Source: Candidatus Zhuqueibacterota bacterium (GTDB taxonomy: Bacteria > SM23-31). From it: a stretch of 6,783 nt of DNA. The DNA lies in contig JADFON010000099.1 in assembly GCA_022562855.1 (NCBI GenBank), positions 1-6,783 of the forward strand, in the 5' to 3' direction. The notes beneath the pieces are model-generated. The model made no database searches, was not told the origin of the DNA, and was given only the letters and a program-made list of their open reading frames with translations. A program made the translations under genes and the position numbers. Shown here piece by piece: positions 4,882 through 6,783 of the stretch (the stretch's first letter is position 1; each line of letters begins with the position of its first letter).

Positions 4882-6783
4882 TTGTTCTTTAGAATAGGGT
4901 CGGGGCGAATGGTTATAGAACCTTCAATGGTTTTACCGTCTACCGTCAGCTTTACAAGATACGTGCCCGGTTCGGCTTGCAGCCTGACGCGCCCTCTGCC
5001 AAATCCTCTTCCTCCTCTGCCTCTACCTGATTGCTGAAGTTCTGCACGCTGCTCCGGCGTCAACTGTGGAGGGTCAAAACGCATATTCCAATTGTACCTG
5101 TTTATTCCCGGTTCAGGGCTGACTACTGCGGTATGTTTGAATCTACCTGTAATGTCGGAAATTTCCAATAATATTTCATCACGCGGTTCCGATTTGAGGT
5201 AATAATGAATGTTTGCACCGGATGGAGGATTCTCCCCGCGAAAGAAAAAGTCTCCACGCCAATTACCGAAACCCCTGCTGATATTCCTCCACTGCACAGC
5301 GGGTCTACTCTCAAACAGAAAGGCATCCGACCGGCGGACCTCTTCGGTAAATTGCTGTAATGGCGTTATATCGTCCATTATCCAGAGAGCGCGTCCATGT
5401 GTTGCCGCAATTAAATCACCGTCACGAGGATGGATCACTAAGTCGTGAAACGCGACGTTGGGCATGTTTTTCAAGATACTGAACCACGTATTCCCTGCAT
5501 CTGTAGATGCAAATATATCAAACTCCGATCCGACAAAAAGCAGGTCGGGATTCTTCGGATCTTGCTTGATTACATAAATACTGTGACCGTCCGGCAGCGA
5601 ACTGCCGATATTTGTCCACGTTGTTCCATAATCGGTTGTCTTGAATACCCATGGCTGAAAATTGTCGCTTCTGTGTCCGTCAATAGTGAGAAATGCCGTC
5701 CTTTCGTCGGCATGGGATGCAATTATCCTGCTTACCCACAGTTCGGAAGGAACGTCCGGTATATTCATCGAAAGATTTTCCCAGCGCTCTCCCCCATTCC
5801 TCGTGAGCTGCACATTGCCATCATCCGTTCCAATCCAGATCACTCCGGGTGTTACCGGCGATTCGGAAATTGTGATTAATGTTCCGTGCGTTTCCGCCGC
5901 TGTGTTGTCCGGTGTAAGACCGCCGCTTGGTTGCTGTTTACTTTTGTCATTCTTGCTCAGGTCGGGGCTGATAATTGTCCAGTTGTCTCCCCTGTTTAAC
6001 GATTTGAAAAGGTGGTTTCCACCGAAATATACCGTATGTGGGTTGTGCGGTGACAGAAGTATCGGTGAACTCCAATTGAACCGGAATACTTGTCTGAGGT
6101 TTGTCTGCTGTCTTTCTCTCTCATTCATTTCGGTTGTATAATCATGCTCATCCCAATTTGACGTGTTATTACTGTTGGGACGGATACCTGTCGATTGACG
6201 TGTTTCTACGTTTCTTCTGCCGATGCGCCCTCCCTGGCTTTCGGAATATACTGTTCGCCAGTCTGTCGGATCAACCTGTGTATGAAACCCGTCCCCGCCG
6301 CTGATAGTAAACCAGTGATCGTTCAAAATACCCTCGGAATCACGGCTTCTGCTCGGACCTCCCCAGGTATAATTATCCTGCAGCCCGCCGTAAATATAAT
6401 ACGGTTCGCGCATGTCGACGCTTATTGCGTAAAACTGTCCAATCGGGATATTATCAAAATAGATATATGAATTACCTTGATCATGCGACAAGATAACCCC
6501 TCCGTCATTACCAACATAAAACCTGTCCTTGTTATTCGGGTCAATCCACATGGCGTGATAATCGGGGTGCGTTTGACCACTTATATTACTCAATGTTTTT
6601 CCCCCGTCTTCAGATATTCTGAATGATTGTGTCATTACATAAACCAGTTGATCGTCCAGGGGATTGATGCGGATCTGGCTGAAATAAAGCGGGCGGTTAT
6701 TGAACGTATTAAGATATTCCCACGAATCTCCGCCATTCTCCGTCCGGTATATCCCCGAATAAGGGACATCGAGACTTTGATGA
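4875..6783 (-). CDS. VPS10/sortilin-type BNR (Asp-box) beta-propeller protein with FlgD-like tail, 5' end beyond the window
   Basis: The frame stays open to the right edge and gives 635 visible residues; homologues I recall are about 1000 or more, so the N-terminal part is probably missing. The ATG at 6635 is internal, because propeller sequence continues before it. Seven Asp-boxes of the form S/T-x-D/N-x-G-x-x-aromatic or L start at visible residues 14, 57, 99, 261, 327, 382 and 427 (for example TENGGDSW, STDAGNTW). Between boxes 3 and 4 are stretches resembling family-conserved ones: GGLQDN (132-137), GGDGFH (162-167) and SPHNPHTVYFGGN (244-256). ATHGRALWIMDD (459-470) closes the propeller. 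An Ig/FlgD-like module follows (about 516-572, ISDITGRF...GINRYNWNMR), then an RG-rich linker (586-598) and a final EPGTYLVKLTVDGKTIEGSI strand pair. Such proteins are often annotated as glycosyl hydrolases, but no catalytic residues can be assigned here. Export is expected from the family but not visible. No cysteines are present. Confidence 0.88.
   Translation of the reverse strand, partial: HQSLDVPYSGIYRTENGGDSWEYLNTFNNRPLYFSQIRINPLDDQLVYVMTQSFRISEDGGKTLSNISGQTHPDYHAMWIDPNNKDRFYVGNDGGVILSHDQGNSYIYFDNIPIGQFYAISVDMREPYYIYGGLQDNYTWGGPSRSRDSEGILNDHWFTISGGDGFHTQVDPTDWRTVYSESQGGRIGRRNVETRQSTGIRPNSNNTSNWDEHDYTTEMNERERQQTNLRQVFRFNWSSPILLSPHNPHTVYFGGNHLFKSLNRGDNWTIISPDLSKNDKSKQQPSGGLTPDNTAAETHGTLITISESPVTPGVIWIGTDDGNVQLTRNGGERWENLSMNIPDVPSELWVSRIIASHADERTAFLTIDGHRSDNFQPWVFKTTDYGTTWTNIGSSLPDGHSIYVIKQDPKNPDLLFVGSEFDIFASTDAGNTWFSILKNMPNVAFHDLVIHPRDGDLIAATHGRALWIMDDITPLQQFTEEVRRSDAFLFESRPAVQWRNISRGFGNWRGDFFFRGENPPSGANIHYYLKSEPRDEILLEISDITGRFKHTAVVSPEPGINRYNWNMRFDPPQLTPEQRAELQQSGRGRGGRGFGRGRVRLQAEPGTYLVKLTVDGKTIEGSITIRPDPILKNNQ

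Noticed and set aside
5662-6141. Open frame of 159 codons on the + strand inside the propeller gene
   Set aside because: It lies wholly antisense to a strongly supported coding region, has no ribosome site I trust and no recognisable protein features.
4875-6783. Naming the Asp-box propeller a glycosidase or sialidase
   Set aside because: Asp-boxes are structural turns, and I cannot identify a sialidase arginine triad, FRIP motif or other catalytic set in the visible part.
1-6783. Mobile element, CRISPR array, tRNA/rRNA, toxin-antitoxin or defence module
   Set aside because: I see no transposase or integrase signature, no regularly spaced repeats, no tRNA-like cloverleaf and no paired small genes; the genes present read as ordinary chromosomal ones.

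Overview
The window looks like chromosomal DNA from a Gram-negative bacterium of moderate GC content. A TonB-dependent outer-membrane receptor with an N-terminal carboxypeptidase-regulatory-like domain, a secreted VPS10/BNR-type propeller with an FlgD-like tail and a secreted TolB/PD40-type propeller together suggest the wider Bacteroidota/Ignavibacteriota/Marinimicrobia/Gemmatimonadota neighbourhood. That placement is an inference from protein style, not from a marker gene. Shine-Dalgarno-like sites precede all three starts that lie inside the window, so this does not look like a lineage that ignores SD sites.

Layout. Bases 2-136 (+) are the last 44 codons of a TPR protein that enters from the left edge. 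It converges on a block of four minus-strand genes that fills the rest of the window. In transcription order these are: a large secreted Asp-box propeller (6783 to 4875, cut by the right edge), a TolB-like secreted propeller (4801 to 3893), a HAD-superfamily hydrolase related to type II haloacid dehalogenases (3776 to 3081), and a 911-residue TonB-dependent receptor (2938 to 203). The gaps between them are about 70, 116 and 142 bases. All are AT-rich, and none holds a convincing promoter or a classical GC-rich intrinsic terminator. No gap reaches 300 bases.

How the genes may work together. Three of the four minus-strand products are predicted to act outside the cytoplasm: one outer-membrane transporter and two exported beta-propellers, one with a visible signal peptide and one inferred from its family. 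The HAD enzyme is cytoplasmic and has no obvious link to the others. The receptor has no SusD-like partner in the window, so it is not shown to be a SusCD glycan importer, and its substrate cannot be read from the sequence. The two propeller genes are the best candidates for co-transcription.

I found no RNA genes, mobile elements, CRISPR arrays or defence modules, and no sign of an undescribed multi-gene system. The useful observations are about gene boundaries (an open 5' end, a corrected start), active-site substitutions in the HAD enzyme, domain oddities in the propeller and receptor, and a few small dyads and homopolymer runs near or within genes.
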